From assembly GCF_009828105.1 (NCBI RefSeq), contig NZ_WTYQ01000002.1, positions 496,001-560,000 of the forward strand: 64,000 nucleotides of DNA, read 5' to 3'. Under the pieces are notes generated by a model. It made no database searches, was not told the origin of the DNA, and saw only the letters and a list, made by a program, of their open reading frames with translations. The position numbers and the translations under genes were made by a program. Source of the DNA: Altericroceibacterium indicum (GTDB taxonomy: Bacteria > Pseudomonadota > Alphaproteobacteria > Sphingomonadales > Sphingomonadaceae). Of this stretch, positions 1 through 8,807 are shown piece by piece; the stretch's first letter is position 1, and every line of letters starts with the position of its first letter.

Positions 1-135
1 CACGTCCCTCGTTTCGATCCGAGGACGCTGATACATTATGTCATCTGAGATGGAATACCTCCCGCCCGCAACCGGTCGTGCGGCACGTTCATCTTGCCGC
101 AAGCATTGCATTAAATACGGTGAGTTGAGGAACCC
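1..135. other. left edge, no gene recognised
   Basis: I see no convincing coding sequence, RNA gene or terminator in this edge segment downstream of the PH-domain gene. A short hairpin (7-11 with 20-24, arms CCTCG and CGAGG) is present but weak. A short open frame on the plus strand from about 38 runs antisense into the neighbouring gene and has no protein-like features. Confidence 0.5.
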
Positions 136-1680
136 TCACTGTGGAAGGTCAGAAAAGTCCACCGCAGCAATGGAATTGAGCACCGATTCCCGCAGCGCAA
201 AGGCCTCTGCAATCGGGACTCCGGGAATCGAAAGCTTCCCCCCGGCAAGGCCAAAATGGACCGTGCAATAGCCCAGCCAGCGCCCCAGCGGGCCACGAGC
301 GATTTCGACCGTCTGCAAACGGATTTGCTGTGCAATGACCAGTTCAGGCGTGACCAGCCCTTCCCGAACAAAGATCTGCCTCACCCCCACTGCATAGCGA
401 TGCCGGGCGAAAGAGAAATATTGGCGTAACCCCAGCATGGGCAAGACAACCAACCCGGCAGCCAAAGCGAGCAACCAGCGCCCTTCCATCGCCAGAAATG
501 CGATCATTGCGAGCACAGGTATGGCTCCGAGGATTCCCAGCACAACCCAGCGGTCAGACTTGGGTAAATGCCAGCGGGCATCTGCCGGAGGTGCACTCAA
601 CCCTGCTTCACGGACAATCGGCCATATCTCATCCATTTGGGCAAAAGGTGCGACCACATGGCTTTCAGAGCCGCTATCTTGCGCCAGGCTGATAAATTTG
701 AGCCCGTGCCAGCCGAACAATCGGCGAAGGCAACCAGTGGTAATTCTCGCCGCCTGCACACGGTGCACCGGCATCACTACATCGGTCCGGGTGAACAACC
801 CCCGCCGCCGGCGGAAACCGCGCGCATTGCGCTCCAACGTGAACCCCCAATCGCGTGCGACGGTTCGCGCGATCCCCGTCGCCAATCCGATCAAGCCGAT
901 GGTGATTGTAACCACCGTGCCGACAATAACCGGCCCAACCACTCCCCAGGCGCCAATCCAGGACATCTGACTGCTGGCAAACCCTCTCCAGTCATCAAGC
1001 GACCAAACACTATAAGGCAGGAAGGAATCGAGCTGCTGCAAAGCACCGGCCAGCAATGCAAAGATAATCAGCGAGAATTCAAACAGGCCAAACAGAGCCA
1101 GCCGCCCCGGCCCCATCGTGAAGAGCAGCCGCGATTCAGGCTCCGCAACACCAGCAGCAGCAGTCGCCGCTTCCGCCCTGGCCTCTTGCCGCGCTGAGCC
1201 GAGCGCATGGTCTTCACGTCTCTCGCGCACCAATGTACGCAGGCGCTCCCCTTCAGATTGGGTGACAAAGCTCAGCTTCAGCTCATCCTTGCCGCCAGCG
1301 CCGGTTTCAAAACAAATGCTGGTCAGCCCCAAAATGCGGGGAATCAATTTCTGTTCAAGGCTAACATCCTGAATCCGTTCATAAGGAACAGATCGCGCAT
1401 CCCGGCTGAAAATGCCGCTTTCCACACGAACATCTTCATCGCCCACGAAATAGCGCCGGCGAGTCCAACCCAGCCAAGCCACAGCAACGTTGAACACGAT
1501 GATCGCCAAACCGATCAGAAGGCCGACCACCACAGGGGTATCGCCAAATTGTTGTGAGCCAAACATGAGGGCTATAATCGGCAGAATCGCCTTGCGTAGA
1601 TTCTCCACCACTTGCACGATAAAGCCCAATGGGCTGGTGCGCTGCCCCTGATACGGTGGAATGCCCCCTTCCCCGGTCAC
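136..1680 (-). CDS. PH domain-containing membrane protein (YdbT-like, three bPH2 domains)
   Basis: A 514-residue inner-membrane protein with three bacterial PH (bPH2/DUF304) modules separated by hydrophobic segments. The modules begin near residues 75, 295 and 425, each with the family pattern of a tyrosine or arginine-rich strand, 'G-hydrophobic-hydrophobic-R' and a conserved basic turn. Paired transmembrane stretches lie at about 30-70, 190-270 and 375-410. This matches the YdbT half of the YdbS/YdbT pair. Their biochemical role is not settled; a membrane-envelope function is usual speculation. The start is GTG at 1678-1680, and its GTGA overlaps the TGA stop of the upstream YdbS-like gene, which indicates translational coupling and common function. 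Confidence is high for the family and low for any precise role. Confidence 0.88.
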   Translation of the reverse strand: MTGEGGIPPYQGQRTSPLGFIVQVVENLRKAILPIIALMFGSQQFGDTPVVVGLLIGLAIIVFNVAVAWLGWTRRRYFVGDEDVRVESGIFSRDARSVPYERIQDVSLEQKLIPRILGLTSICFETGAGGKDELKLSFVTQSEGERLRTLVRERREDHALGSARQEARAEAATAAAGVAEPESRLLFTMGPGRLALFGLFEFSLIIFALLAGALQQLDSFLPYSVWSLDDWRGFASSQMSWIGAWGVVGPVIVGTVVTITIGLIGLATGIARTVARDWGFTLERNARGFRRRRGLFTRTDVVMPVHRVQAARITTGCLRRLFGWHGLKFISLAQDSGSESHVVAPFAQMDEIWPIVREAGLSAPPADARWHLPKSDRWVVLGILGAIPVLAMIAFLAMEGRWLLALAAGLVVLPMLGLRQYFSFARHRYAVGVRQIFVREGLVTPELVIAQQIRLQTVEIARGPLGRWLGYCTVHFGLAGGKLSIPGVPIAEAFALRESVLNSIAAVDFSDLPQ

Positions 1681-2150
1681 AGAGTTTCCCGCTTGATATG
1701 GCGACGAATATCTTCGCGCATAGCGTCAGCGTCAGCACGCTTGAGTCCGGCCAAAGCGACGGAGGAATTATGCGTTCCCGCCGTATGCACCACCAGAGTG
1801 GCTAGGCCATAGAACCGTTCAAGCGGGTTCTGCGTCACATCAATATGCTGCACCCGCCCGAAAGGGACCACCGTATCCCTGCGGAACAGCATCCCCCTGG
1901 CCACACGCAGCCGATCACCCGACATCATATAGCCCTTATGCGCATAGCGCCGGGCCGGAAGCCGGATAATCCAGAACAGCGCCAATGCCGCCCCCAAAGC
2001 GATGACATACCACCGCACAGGGGGAAAAATCAGGCCGGCAATCACCGCTGCAATGACGCAAAAAGCCCCCGCAGCAAAAGATTGGATGCGCAAAACCCTG
2101 ACATGATCCGGATGGACCTTCGTCAGTTCATCATCATTGCCGTGATCCAT
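1677..2150 (-). CDS. PH domain-containing membrane protein (YdbS-like)
   Basis: A 157-residue protein with one bPH2/DUF304 domain. Two adjacent hydrophobic helices (about residues 25-65) are followed by the soluble PH-like domain from about residue 75, with the motifs 'SGDRLRVARGML' and 'PFGRVQHIDV' typical of this family. It is the first gene of a two-gene unit with the three-domain YdbT-like protein and shares four bases with it. The pair is normally adjacent in other bacteria. The function is unknown, and the protein probably works as a membrane complex with its partner. The ATG at 2148-2150 is the only reasonable start. Confidence 0.87.
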   Translation of the reverse strand: MDHGNDDELTKVHPDHVRVLRIQSFAAGAFCVIAAVIAGLIFPPVRWYVIALGAALALFWIIRLPARRYAHKGYMMSGDRLRVARGMLFRRDTVVPFGRVQHIDVTQNPLERFYGLATLVVHTAGTHNSSVALAGLKRADADAMREDIRRHIKRETL

Positions 2151-2193
2151 TAAATCCCCCTGTCGCCGGCCCGCTCATATGCCCCGGCCTCTA

Positions 2194-3582
2194 TCAATCA
2201 GGTTTGATAGGCCCAGCTTCATTCGATAAAAGGCCGACAACCTGCGTCCAGACAGCAACATTCTGGCGCAATTGTACCGGATCGATCTTGTCCAGCGTAT
2301 CATCGGGTGTGTGGTGCAGATCAAAATAATGTGTGCCGTCCTGCGCCAGATCGACATGACCGGTTTTCTGGTCATGAATGATGGTCAGATCTTCGCCATT
2401 ATCCGCAATGGCCGTGGAGCCTTCGACCCCAAACCGTTCCACCGCCTGAATCAAAGCCTTGTGCAACGCTTCATTCCCGGCAGCAAAATTGGTTCGTATC
2501 TGCCAGATACGGTCTGCGCCAAAATCGCTTTCCAGCCCCACAGCGATGGGTTCCTTCGCATGAGCTTTGGCATAGGCCTTCCCGCCCCATACTCCAGTTT
2601 CTTCAGCGCCAGCAAACAACACACGGATCGTCCGCAAAGGCTGCCCCGCCTCGGCCACATGCTGCGCCGCCGCCGCAATAATCGCGCACCCTGCCCCATC
2701 ATCAATCGCGCCAGTGCCCAGATCCCAGCTGTCGAGATGGCAGGCGAGCAGAACGGGCGGCAAGGATGGATCACGCCCGACGATTTCTGCCGTGACATTA
2801 CCCGATTTCGTTTCGCCCAAATTGCGCGGAGTCAGAACCAGATGAAGTTTGACATCATCGGACCGCTCCAGCATCCGCGCCAGATTATCCGCATCGGGAT
2901 TGGAAAGTGCCGCAGCCGGAATAGGGGCCACCCCATCGGGAAAGCTGGTGCCGCCAGTATGCGGCGTGCGGTGGTTATCAGTGCCGACCGAGCGGATCAC
3001 CGCCGCCACCGCACCCTTGCTCGCCGCCAGCCCCGGCCCGGTCCAGCGCACTGGCCCGGCAAAACCATAACCTGAACCATCCTGTGTGCGCTTCATATGG
3101 TGGCTGATAAAGGCAATCTTGCCCTTAAGGCTCCCTGCCGGAGCCGCTTCCAATGCGGCATAAGAATCAAACCCTACCACTTGCGCAGTGATGCCATCAG
3201 CAGGCGTCGCCGCCGAATTGCCCAGCGCCACCAGCGTCAGCGGCTGTGGGAATGGTGAAACAACCTCAGCCTTCTCTACGCCGCGCACCCATGTTTTCAT
3301 CATGAACGGCTCTTCACGCACATTGGCAAAGCCTTGCGCGGTGAGCCATTTCTTTGCCCAATCGCGCGCGCGTTGTTCTGCCGCAGTGCCCGACTGACGC
3401 GGGCCAACTTCGGTCGTCAGCCCTTCAACGAAATCCCAGGCATACGCATCCGATTGCAGCGCCTGATCGGCGACAGCATCGAGCTTATCCTGTTCAGCCG
3501 CGCTGACAGAAGGGGTTTGAGCCAAAACCGGCGCGGCCAGCAAGGCGGCAGCCGAAGCGAGGAGCATGTGCGATAGTTTCAT
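2194..3582 (-). CDS. M28 family metallopeptidase, exported
   Basis: A zinc aminopeptidase/carboxypeptidase-Q-like enzyme of 462 residues, exported by a Sec signal peptide ('MKLSHMLLASAAALLAAPVLAQ', residues 1-22). The M28 di-zinc site is visible in order: 'HLDSWDLGTGAIDDGAG' supplies His and bridging Asp, 'EETGVWGG' the catalytic and metal Glu, 'ESDFGAD' a further Asp and 'HHTPDDTLDKID' the last His. A PA-like insert precedes the catalytic domain. I chose the ATG at 3580-3582 because it opens directly on the signal peptide; an upstream start at 3618 would put twelve unrelated residues before it. It probably degrades peptides in the periplasm or outside. It ends 43 bp before the PH-domain pair but need not be co-transcribed. 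Confidence 0.93.
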   Translation of the reverse strand: MKLSHMLLASAAALLAAPVLAQTPSVSAAEQDKLDAVADQALQSDAYAWDFVEGLTTEVGPRQSGTAAEQRARDWAKKWLTAQGFANVREEPFMMKTWVRGVEKAEVVSPFPQPLTLVALGNSAATPADGITAQVVGFDSYAALEAAPAGSLKGKIAFISHHMKRTQDGSGYGFAGPVRWTGPGLAASKGAVAAVIRSVGTDNHRTPHTGGTSFPDGVAPIPAAALSNPDADNLARMLERSDDVKLHLVLTPRNLGETKSGNVTAEIVGRDPSLPPVLLACHLDSWDLGTGAIDDGAGCAIIAAAAQHVAEAGQPLRTIRVLFAGAEETGVWGGKAYAKAHAKEPIAVGLESDFGADRIWQIRTNFAAGNEALHKALIQAVERFGVEGSTAIADNGEDLTIIHDQKTGHVDLAQDGTHYFDLHHTPDDTLDKIDPVQLRQNVAVWTQVVGLLSNEAGPIKPD

Positions 3583-3659
3583 GGCCAACGAAGCTAGCAG
3601 GCGGAGCGCTGCTGCCAAGGGGGTTTCGGGGCTGTGGTTGCTGGAGGTTGCTGAGGTGA

Positions 3660-3742
3660 CTGGATTCCCGCCTACGCGGGAATGACGAGGCTCTTATAGC
3701 GCTTACCTCATTTTCGTCATTCCCGCGCAGGCGGGAATCCAG
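3660..3742. repeat. inverted pair of a dispersed palindromic repeat (REP/BIME-like)
   Basis: Two 28-bp copies lie head to head: 3660-3687 and the reverse complement at 3715-3742. They differ at one base, with a 27-bp spacer between. Each copy has its own palindromic core (TTCCCGC ... GCGGGAA). The same element recurs at 26738-27059. The repeats produce open frames with strings such as 'DSRLRGND' and 'SFPRRRES', which are familiar false proteins from such repeats. As an RNA the pair would fold into a long hairpin between the peptidase and ettA genes. Confidence 0.9.
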
Positions 3743-3859
3743 AAGCGACATACCCCTCCCCCGCCAAAACAGAGCTTATGCTTGCCCCCAGCGGCGACAC
3801 ATTCTATTTGCAGGCCCAAATCTCAAACAGACACTATAGATCGAGCCGAAGGACCACGC

Positions 3860-5542
3860 ATGGCCGCCCAATATGCATATGTCATGAAAAGCATGACCAA
3901 GACTTTCCCCGGCGCACAAAAGCCGGTTCTCTCTGACATTAATCTGCAATTCTATCAGGGTGCCAAGATCGGCATCGTCGGCCCGAACGGTGCCGGTAAA
4001 TCGACCCTGATGAAGATCATGGCCGGAATTGATACCGATTTCACCGGGGAAGCATGGCCAGGTGAAAACATCACTGTTGGCTATCTGGCACAGGAACCTG
4101 AGCTGGACCCGGCCAAAACCGTGCTTGAAAACGTCAAGGACGGTGCGCGCGAAACCGCCGATATGGTTGATCGCTTCAATGCGATTTCTGCCGAAATGGG
4201 TGACCCGCAGGATGACACCGATTTCGATGCGCTGATGGAAGAAATGGGCGACCTTCAGGGCAAGATTGATGCCGTGGATGGATGGTCGCTCGACAGTCAG
4301 CTTGAACTGGCGATGGAAGCGCTGCGCTGCCCGCCATCCAATGCCTCAGTGGAACAGCTTTCCGGTGGTGAAAAGCGCCGTGTCGCCCTCACCCGCCTGC
4401 TGATCCAGAAGCCTTCCATTCTGCTGCTTGACGAACCGACCAACCACCTCGACGCCGAAAGCGTGGAATGGCTGGAACATCACCTCAAGGAATATGCCGG
4501 TGCGGTGCTGATGATCACCCACGACCGCTACTTCCTCGACAATGTAGTGGGCTGGATTCTGGAATTGGATCGCGGGAAATATTTCCCTTACGAAGGCAAT
4601 TATTCCACCTATCTGGAAAAGAAGGCCCAGCGCCTTGGGCAGGAAGAGCGTGAGGAATCAGGCCGCCAGAAATCGCTCAAGGAAGAACTGGAATGGATCC
4701 GGCAGAGCCCCAAGGCCCGCCAGACCAAGTCCAAGGCCCGTATCCGCAAGTTCGAACAGCTTCAGGATGCCCAGAAGGATCGCAAGCCCGGCAAGGCGCA
4801 GATCGTTATTCAGGTGCCTGAACGCCTCGGCGGCAAGGTGATTGAAGCCAAGAACCTGACCATGAGCTATGGCGACAAGCTGTTGTTCGAAGATCTGTCC
4901 TTCATGCTGCCACCCGGCGGCATTGTCGGTGTGATCGGCCCGAACGGTGCGGGTAAATCCACCTTGTTCAAGATCATCACTGGCAAGGAACAGCCCGACA
5001 GCGGCTCCATCGAAATCGGTGAAACCGTGCATCTGGGTTATGTCGATCAGAGCCGTGGCGATCTCAACCCCAAGAACAATGTATGGGAAGAAGTTTCCGA
5101 CGGCCTCGATTACATGAAGGTCAATGGCCACGATATGTCCACCCGCGCCTATGTAGGGGCCTTCAACTTCAAGGGGCAGGACCAGCAGAAGAATGTTGGC
5201 AAGCTCTCAGGCGGTGAACGCAACCGCGTCCACATGGCCAAGATGCTCAAAGAAGGCGGCAACGTGCTGCTGCTCGACGAACCGACCAACGATCTTGACG
5301 TCGAAACGCTGTCCGCTCTGGAAGATGCGATCGAAAACTTCGCCGGTTGCGCCGTGGTCATCTCGCATGACCGCTTCTTCCTTGACCGACTGGCCACGCA
5401 TATTCTGGCATTCGAAGGCAATAGCCACGTCGAATGGTTCGAAGGCAACTTCGCAGATTATGAAGAAGACAAGCGCCGCCGTCTTGGCGATGCCGCCGAC
5501 CGTCCGACGGCGCTGTCCTACAAGAAACTGACGCGCGACTGA
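3860..5542 (+). CDS. ettA: energy-dependent translational throttle protein EttA (ABC-F)
   Basis: A 560-residue soluble ABC-F ATPase with no membrane segments. It contains two ATP-binding cassettes: Walker A at 41-48 and 360-367 (GPNGAGKS in both), signatures LSGGEKRR (from 167) and LSGGERNR (near 450), and Walker B 'LLLDEPTNHLD' and 'LLLDEPTNDLD'. The linker at about 245-300 is rich in Arg and Lys and corresponds to the P-site tRNA-interacting motif. E. coli EttA binds the ribosomal E site and gates the first elongation steps according to the ATP/ADP ratio; the same role is inferred here. The start is ATG 3860 with AAGGA seven bases upstream; in-frame upstream codons encode nothing conserved. 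It stands alone between a repeat and a terminator hairpin. Confidence 0.96.
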   Translation: MAAQYAYVMKSMTKTFPGAQKPVLSDINLQFYQGAKIGIVGPNGAGKSTLMKIMAGIDTDFTGEAWPGENITVGYLAQEPELDPAKTVLENVKDGARETADMVDRFNAISAEMGDPQDDTDFDALMEEMGDLQGKIDAVDGWSLDSQLELAMEALRCPPSNASVEQLSGGEKRRVALTRLLIQKPSILLLDEPTNHLDAESVEWLEHHLKEYAGAVLMITHDRYFLDNVVGWILELDRGKYFPYEGNYSTYLEKKAQRLGQEEREESGRQKSLKEELEWIRQSPKARQTKSKARIRKFEQLQDAQKDRKPGKAQIVIQVPERLGGKVIEAKNLTMSYGDKLLFEDLSFMLPPGGIVGVIGPNGAGKSTLFKIITGKEQPDSGSIEIGETVHLGYVDQSRGDLNPKNNVWEEVSDGLDYMKVNGHDMSTRAYVGAFNFKGQDQQKNVGKLSGGERNRVHMAKMLKEGGNVLLLDEPTNDLDVETLSALEDAIENFAGCAVVISHDRFFLDRLATHILAFEGNSHVEWFEGNFADYEEDKRRRLGDAADRPTALSYKKLTRD

Positions 5543-5554
5543 ATATGATGACAT

Positions 5555-5591
5555 CACCCACCGGTCTGCACTTGTTGTGGGCCGGTGGGTG
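5555..5591. terminator. hairpin between convergent ettA and ClC genes
   Basis: A perfect 10-bp stem (CACCCACCGG at 5555-5564 with CCGGTGGGTG at 5582-5591) follows the ettA stop and faces the end of the minus-strand ClC gene. There is no clear T-run on either side, so it may act mainly as an mRNA 3' end stabiliser. Confidence 0.55.
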
Positions 5592-5616
5592 CCTTTAGGT
5601 GCCTTTCGGCACCGCT

Positions 5617-6993
5617 TCAGTCCTTTTCAGTATCTACTGGAGCGGCATTTTCAGGCTGTTTCAGGCGTTTCCCAGAAGCTGCAACCTTCTCTCCTCCAGT
5701 CATGAAATCAGCCGCCAGAGCATGATAGAGGCGCTGCTTGCAGATCAGGCCACCGGCCCAGTCACCGATCAGACAAGTGACAAAAAGTGGCAGAATAACG
5801 TCGGTTGTGCCAGTCGTTTCAGACAGAATGATCACCGCCGTCAAAGGCGCACGAACCACCCCGACGAAATAGCCCGCCATCCCCAAAAGGATCACCGTCC
5901 CGGCATGTTCTGCGGGGAAAAATGGCGTCAGCAAATTGCCCAGACCCGCCCCAACTGCCAAGGCTGGAGCGAAGATTCCTCCCGGAACTCCGCTGGCACT
6001 GGTGGCTATTGTGGAGATGAATTTAGCAGGGCCAAACCAGAAGTCTCCATCACTACCTTCAAGCAAAGCACGGGTAGGTTCATAGCCCGTGCCCCAAGTG
6101 GCACCATGCGAAACCACCCCGACAATGGCGACAATCAGGCCACATACCAGCGCTGTCACCAAGGGGCGTTTCTTGAGGACAGCCCGCCATTTGCCTTGTG
6201 ATCCATTGCAAGCAAGGAAGAGCCGAGAGAAGAGGCCCCCGGCCAAACCACCAAGAAAACCTGCTAAAGGAGCCACCACCAGAATAACCGTCAGAGGCAA
6301 CCCTGACGTGGAAAGATGGCCGAAATACACATAGTCGCCAGAGATGCCCTGACTGGTCAGACCCGCGATCATCACTGCGCCCATCACGATGATGGCCACT
6401 CGTTGCTCATAGGCCACGGCCAGTTCTTCAATGGCAAAGGCAATCCCGGCAAGCGGTGTATTAAAAGCTGCAGCCACACCAGCCGCACCGCCTGCGATGA
6501 TAACACCCGGCGTTACGCGGACACCGAACAACCGGTGAATTTGCACCATGATTGCCGCGCCAACTTGCACCGTTGGCCCTTCACGCCCCACAGATGCACC
6601 GCCGAACATTGCTCCGACTGTCAGGAACAATTTGGCAATCCCTGCACGCAAAGACAGTAAGCCCTTGGCGGTCAAACCTTCCGGATCACGGCTTGCGGCA
6701 ATGGCCTGCGGGATGCCGGACCCTCGTGCTTCTGGCGCTACGGAGCTCGTCACGGCTGCGATGATAACAAACAGAATCGGGGTCAGAATGAGAGGGCTGT
6801 AAGGCTCTGCACTCTGTATTTTATTGAACTGATTCTGCGCAAAATCGCCTGCCCAGGCAAACACAATTGCGACCAAGCCAATCAGCAAAGCGCCAGCAAG
6901 CGTCGCAAGACGCCTCCGCCATTCCTGCAATTCCTGTAAATCGGTTGGAATCGAAGATGCTAGTTTTTCAAGCTTACGTGAGAATAGCCTCAT
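5617..6993 (-). CDS. ClC family chloride channel/antiporter
   Basis: A 458-residue polytopic inner-membrane protein of the ClC family. The selectivity-filter motifs are all present in order: GSGIPQ (91-96), GREGP (136-140, with the gating glutamate E138), and GGIFAPAL in the C-terminal half. A Glu pair in 'FAIEEL' lies where E. coli ClC-ec1 has its internal proton glutamate, which suggests a chloride/proton antiporter rather than a passive channel (inference). No CBS domains follow. It is transcribed away from the RcnB-like gene across a 200-bp divergent region and ends at a hairpin shared with ettA. The charge-rich N-terminus before the first helix is normal for bacterial members. Confidence 0.93.
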   Translation of the reverse strand: MRLFSRKLEKLASSIPTDLQELQEWRRRLATLAGALLIGLVAIVFAWAGDFAQNQFNKIQSAEPYSPLILTPILFVIIAAVTSSVAPEARGSGIPQAIAASRDPEGLTAKGLLSLRAGIAKLFLTVGAMFGGASVGREGPTVQVGAAIMVQIHRLFGVRVTPGVIIAGGAAGVAAAFNTPLAGIAFAIEELAVAYEQRVAIIVMGAVMIAGLTSQGISGDYVYFGHLSTSGLPLTVILVVAPLAGFLGGLAGGLFSRLFLACNGSQGKWRAVLKKRPLVTALVCGLIVAIVGVVSHGATWGTGYEPTRALLEGSDGDFWFGPAKFISTIATSASGVPGGIFAPALAVGAGLGNLLTPFFPAEHAGTVILLGMAGYFVGVVRAPLTAVIILSETTGTTDVILPLFVTCLIGDWAGGLICKQRLYHALAADFMTGGEKVAASGKRLKQPENAAPVDTEKD

Positions 6994-7196
6994 AAGCTGG
7001 CTCTAACCCCCGATGCAGCAAAGGTCCACCACATCGCACCCATATATCTTAAAGTCATTAATCTTCGTGAGATGATGCGGGGACCACCCTTTTCGTTAAG
7101 AAAAATACTTAGTTCAGTGAACAGAAAGCTGAAAGCAGATAAATGGGGTGCATGACAAGGCTTGATTTTACGCCTTACCTCAAAGGGATGCCGGAA

Positions 7197-8108
7197 ATGC
7201 AGCTCATCAAATTGTTCAGGACGACGGCTTCCACAGCTCTCTCCTTATCTTTAGCCCTTTCGGCATTGCCCGCCCAGGCAGCCAGCGCGCCGGATTGGCG
7301 CGGCCGGGACAATCAGCGCGCCGAACGCAGTGAAAGTCGTGTCTCGCAAGTGCAGCGCGCTGCACAGCAGCGTAGGGCAGAGGCAGCCGCTCAGCGTTCT
7401 GCTCAGCGCGAACAGCGTAACCGTAGCAACGCCGAAACGATCAATCGCACAAATGGCACAACGGCCAGTTCTGCTAGCAGAAGTGCGTCCACAGAACGTT
7501 GGAGCGACAGGTCGCAGCGCTCTTCCGATGATCGCCGCCGTCAAACCCGTCGGGACACATCATCGAGCAGGGATCGGCAGGATTATCGTCAGCGCAACTA
7601 TGATCGCCGCTCTCGCCAGTCTCGTGATGACAGAAACCGTGAAACACGCCGTTCAGAAACGATCCGTCAGGAATATCGTGACTGGAACGATCAGCGGTAT
7701 CGCGATGCACGGCGATCAGAGAATCGCGACCGTCGAGATCACCGAGATTATCGTCAAAGGCACAGTGACAGCTACCGAGACATTCAGCGAGAACACCGGC
7801 GGTGGAGTCGCCAGTGGCGTTCCAATTCGCGTTATGACTGGTATCGCCATCGCTCGCACAATCGCCGGGTGTACCACGTCGACCGATATTACTCGCCCTA
7901 TCGGGACTATCGTTATCGGCGCCTGTCTATCGGAATCACTATTGGCTCGCTCTTCTATTCGAACCGCTATTGGATCGACGATCCTTGGCAGTATCGCCTG
8001 CCGGAGGTCTATGGCCCCTATCGCTGGGTGCGCTATTATGACGACGTTCTTCTGGTGAACACATATACAGGGGAAGTCGAAGACGTTATTTACGACTTTT
8101 TCTGGTGA
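7197..8108 (+). CDS. RcnB family protein, exported, Arg/Ser/Asp-rich
   Basis: A 303-residue protein with a Sec signal peptide ('LFRTTASTALSLSLALSALPAQA') followed by about 200 residues of very low complexity, dominated by Arg, Ser, Asp and Gln. The C-terminal 70 residues become Tyr/Trp-rich and end in 'DDVLLVNTYTGEVEDVIYDFFW'-like strands, the usual end of the RcnB fold (periplasmic protein linked in E. coli to nickel/cobalt efflux control). Only that tail is diagnostic. I chose the ATG at 7197 because AAAGGG sits nine bases upstream and it opens on the signal peptide; ATGs at 7143 and 7188 would add residues before it. A strong terminator follows. Metal binding is not evident, since the repeats lack His and Cys clusters. 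Confidence 0.78.
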   Translation: MQLIKLFRTTASTALSLSLALSALPAQAASAPDWRGRDNQRAERSESRVSQVQRAAQQRRAEAAAQRSAQREQRNRSNAETINRTNGTTASSASRSASTERWSDRSQRSSDDRRRQTRRDTSSSRDRQDYRQRNYDRRSRQSRDDRNRETRRSETIRQEYRDWNDQRYRDARRSENRDRRDHRDYRQRHSDSYRDIQREHRRWSRQWRSNSRYDWYRHRSHNRRVYHVDRYYSPYRDYRYRRLSIGITIGSLFYSNRYWIDDPWQYRLPEVYGPYRWVRYYDDVLLVNTYTGEVEDVIYDFFW

Positions 8109-8113
8109 AATGA

Positions 8114-8145
8114 AAAGCCCCGCAATCCTTGGATTGCGGGGCTTT
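8114..8145. terminator. bidirectional intrinsic terminator
   Basis: A perfect 15-bp inverted repeat (8114-8128 with 8131-8145, two-base centre) has a GC-rich core, an A-run on its left and CTTT on its right. It lies between the convergent RcnB-like and cytochrome b561 genes and can serve both strands. Confidence 0.9.
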
Positions 8146-8153
8146 CTACATCA

Positions 8154-8699
8154 TCAGGCCTGCACTTTTCCGAAAGGCAGCATACGGTATATCTCGCCAT
8201 TCTTGTCGAAGAAATGGTGCTTCAACGCGCCTAAAACATGCAGTGCGATCAAAAGAATCATGGTCGTTCCAAGCACCTTATGAATATCATAAATCGAACC
8301 ACCAACCTTGGGATCATCTGCAACTGGTAGTGGCGGAATAGTGAACAGGCCAAACATATCAACGCCGCGTCCAAAGGATGAATTTGCAATCCAGCCGAGC
8401 AGCGGCAAGGCAATCAGCAAAACATAGAAGATGGCGTGAATGGTTTTGGCCAATGTCACTTCCCACTTTTTCAGCATGGACGACATAGGGGGCTGTGTAT
8501 GGGTAAGACGCCAAATGATCCGCAATATTGTCAGCGCGAGTATCGTGATGCCCAGCGCCTTATGCGTTCCCATGAGCGCCATGGCCTGCTCTTTAGGAGC
8601 GCCTTCCGCGCTCGATGCTAATCGCCAATTAACAATAACCGCGATGGCAATAGCCCAATGCAGTATCATTGCACCGAGTGAATACCGAAACTGTCGCAT
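8154..8699 (-). CDS. cytochrome b561 family protein
   Basis: A 181-residue membrane cytochrome b of the bacterial b561 (CybB/YodB) type with four transmembrane helices. Candidate haem-ligand histidines are in helix 1 ('MILHWAIA'), in 'THKALGITIL' before helix 2, and in helix 4 ('LLIALHVLGALKHH'); 'HKVLGTTMILL' matches the family. It probably moves electrons between the quinone pool and a periplasmic acceptor, and roles in superoxide or quinol oxidation are known for relatives. The start is either ATG 8699 or the in-frame GTG at 8708; the sequence AGGAGGCAGGA upstream could serve both. It is divergent from the oxygenase gene. Confidence 0.92.
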   Translation of the reverse strand: MRQFRYSLGAMILHWAIAIAVIVNWRLASSAEGAPKEQAMALMGTHKALGITILALTILRIIWRLTHTQPPMSSMLKKWEVTLAKTIHAIFYVLLIALPLLGWIANSSFGRGVDMFGLFTIPPLPVADDPKVGGSIYDIHKVLGTTMILLIALHVLGALKHHFFDKNGEIYRMLPFGKVQA

Positions 8700-8807
8700 T
8701 GTTTGCACTCCTGCCTCCTTGCCCTTGATGCAGGACGGTAACGCGACTTTTCACGAGGGCAAGCCCCACTTGCGATTGCCATTCCATCTCGGATAGTAAG
8801 CCACCAT

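Noticed and set aside
7-24. T-arm-like hairpin at the left edge, possibly the end of a tRNA
   Set aside because: The loop is eight bases rather than seven, and no acceptor stem or CCA end follows. A tRNA cannot be supported from this fragment.
3494-3751. Open frame with 'DSRLRGND' and 'SFPRRRES' strings
   Set aside because: These strings are translations of the palindromic repeat, not a protein. The frames at 26475-26903 and 26811-27005 are false for the same reason.
7090-7111. EcfG-type stress promoter upstream of the RcnB-like gene (GGACC ... CGTT)
   Set aside because: The spacing between the two half-motifs is about nine bases, too short for the GGAAC-N16/17-CGTT pattern of such promoters.
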